Shown here in pieces: positions 5,882-6,425 of a DNA stretch of 6,425 nucleotides. The position numbers and the translations under genes were made by a program. A model generated the notes under the pieces. The model was not told where the DNA came from. It saw only the letters and a program-made list of their open reading frames with translations, and searched no databases. The stretch comes from Rickettsiales bacterium (lineage in GTDB: Bacteria > Pseudomonadota > Alphaproteobacteria > Rs-D84): assembly GCA_031259745.1 (NCBI GenBank), contig JAIRLB010000005.1:1-6425 (forward strand), written 5' to 3'. Each line of letters starts with the position of its first letter. Within the stretch, counting starts at the first letter, position 1.

Positions 5882-6425
5882 TTATAATTCTGTCAGGGGC
5901 CAGCGCGGGCGCGGCGCGACCGGTTCGGCGACCACCCGGCCCAGCAGATAATTTTCCAGGCCCGCCCATGCAATCATCGCGCCGTTGTCGGCGCATAAAT
6001 CCAGCGGCGGCGCGGCGAACGCCATCCCATTTTCTGCGGCCGTTTTTTCCATTTCCGCGCGGATTGCGGTATTTTTGGCCACTCCGCCGGCAACCACCAA
6101 TGTTTTCGGCGCGGCCTTTACAACACGCCCATCACGCAGGGCATTGCCCAGACGGCTTATTATGCAATCCACTACGGACGCCTGAAACGACGCGCAAAAA
6201 TCATTTAATCCGCCTTTGCCAAGAGCGGCCGGAGCATTTTGCAAAATTGTTCTGGCGGCGGTTTTTATCCCGCTGAAACTGAAATCGCATCCGGGCCTGT
6301 CGCATAACGGACGCGGAAACTTGAAGGCCGCGCCGTCGCCCAGCCGGTATGTGCCCGCCGCTGCCACGAGCGTCTCGTTCGCGTAGTCGATCGTCGCGGC
6401 GGGCGCCGCGCCGCGCGCCGCGTAG
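5882..6425 (-). CDS. tsaD: tRNA N6-adenosine threonylcarbamoyltransferase TsaD, C-terminal part (gene cut by window edge)
   Basis: TsaD transfers the threonylcarbamoyl group to adenosine 37 of ANN-decoding tRNAs (t6A), working with TsaB and TsaE on the product of TsaC in the cytoplasm. The visible part holds FKFPRPL, DFSFSGIKTA, LVVAGGVAKN, CADNGAMIAWAG and the terminal RPRWPLTEL. These correspond in order to the C-terminal half of the ASKHA-fold enzyme, including the late nucleotide-binding and metal-binding residues (the DNG of CADNGAMIA). The stop codon is at 5882-5884. The 5' half, with the HxEGH metal motif, would lie beyond 6425. The frame stays open to the edge, but the residues encoded by about 6368-6425 (YAARGAAPAATIDYANETL) lack the expected YPGGP segment and are about 78% GC. 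The apparent GTG at 6365-6367 is internal, not a true start. Identity is very secure up to about 6367. Confidence 0.93.
   Translation of the reverse strand, partial: YAARGAAPAATIDYANETLVAAAGTYRLGDGAAFKFPRPLCDRPGCDFSFSGIKTAARTILQNAPAALGKGGLNDFCASFQASVVDCIISRLGNALRDGRVVKAAPKTLVVAGGVAKNTAIRAEMEKTAAENGMAFAAPPLDLCADNGAMIAWAGLENYLLGRVVAEPVAPRPRWPLTEL

Noticed and set aside
5863..6276. Plus-strand open frame of 137 codons
   Set aside because: Antisense to tsaD; Pro/Arg-rich composition typical of the reverse of a GC-rich gene.

Overview
The window carries five genes, one of them cut by the right edge, plus one repeat-rich intergenic region. Base composition is mixed and moderately GC, with AT-rich spacers. 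A proteobacterium, probably an uncultured host-associated alphaproteobacterial lineage, fits best: xseA and tsaD are housekeeping genes of that general type, and the large secreted cysteine-repeat protein resembles proteins I associate with such genomes. This assignment is a low-confidence inference.

Layout from left to right. Positions 54-2243 (minus) encode a 729-residue exported cysteine-rich protein of unknown function, with a coiled-coil and cysteine-ladder N-terminal half and 43-residue tandem repeats at the C-terminal end. Positions 2244-2601 contain no gene but hold several inverted repeats, including a REP-like palindrome, a strong GC hairpin and two weak terminator-like hairpins facing left. 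xseA (minus, about 2602-3843) encodes the large subunit of exodeoxyribonuclease VII. Divergent from it, on the plus strand, is a two-gene AbiE-type (type IV) toxin-antitoxin operon: a short AbiEi-like antitoxin (3956-4387) whose stop overlaps the start of an AbiEii-like nucleotidyltransferase toxin (4384-5316). Converging on that operon is a 151-residue YunG-like protein (5384-5839, minus). It follows the 3' part of tsaD (5882 to the right edge, minus), which encodes the enzyme for t6A tRNA modification.

The AbiE pair is the only part on the plus strand and has its own near-consensus promoter, so it reads as an accessory defence or stability cassette set among core genes. The most notable features are the antitoxin that appears to lack the usual N-terminal winged-helix DNA-binding domain, an enlarged spacer in the toxin's catalytic motif, two minus-strand genes whose -10 boxes sit exactly 7 nt from the start codon (suggesting leaderless mRNAs), heptad-spaced cysteines in the large exported protein, and a loss of TsaD similarity in the last ~58 bases at the right edge.
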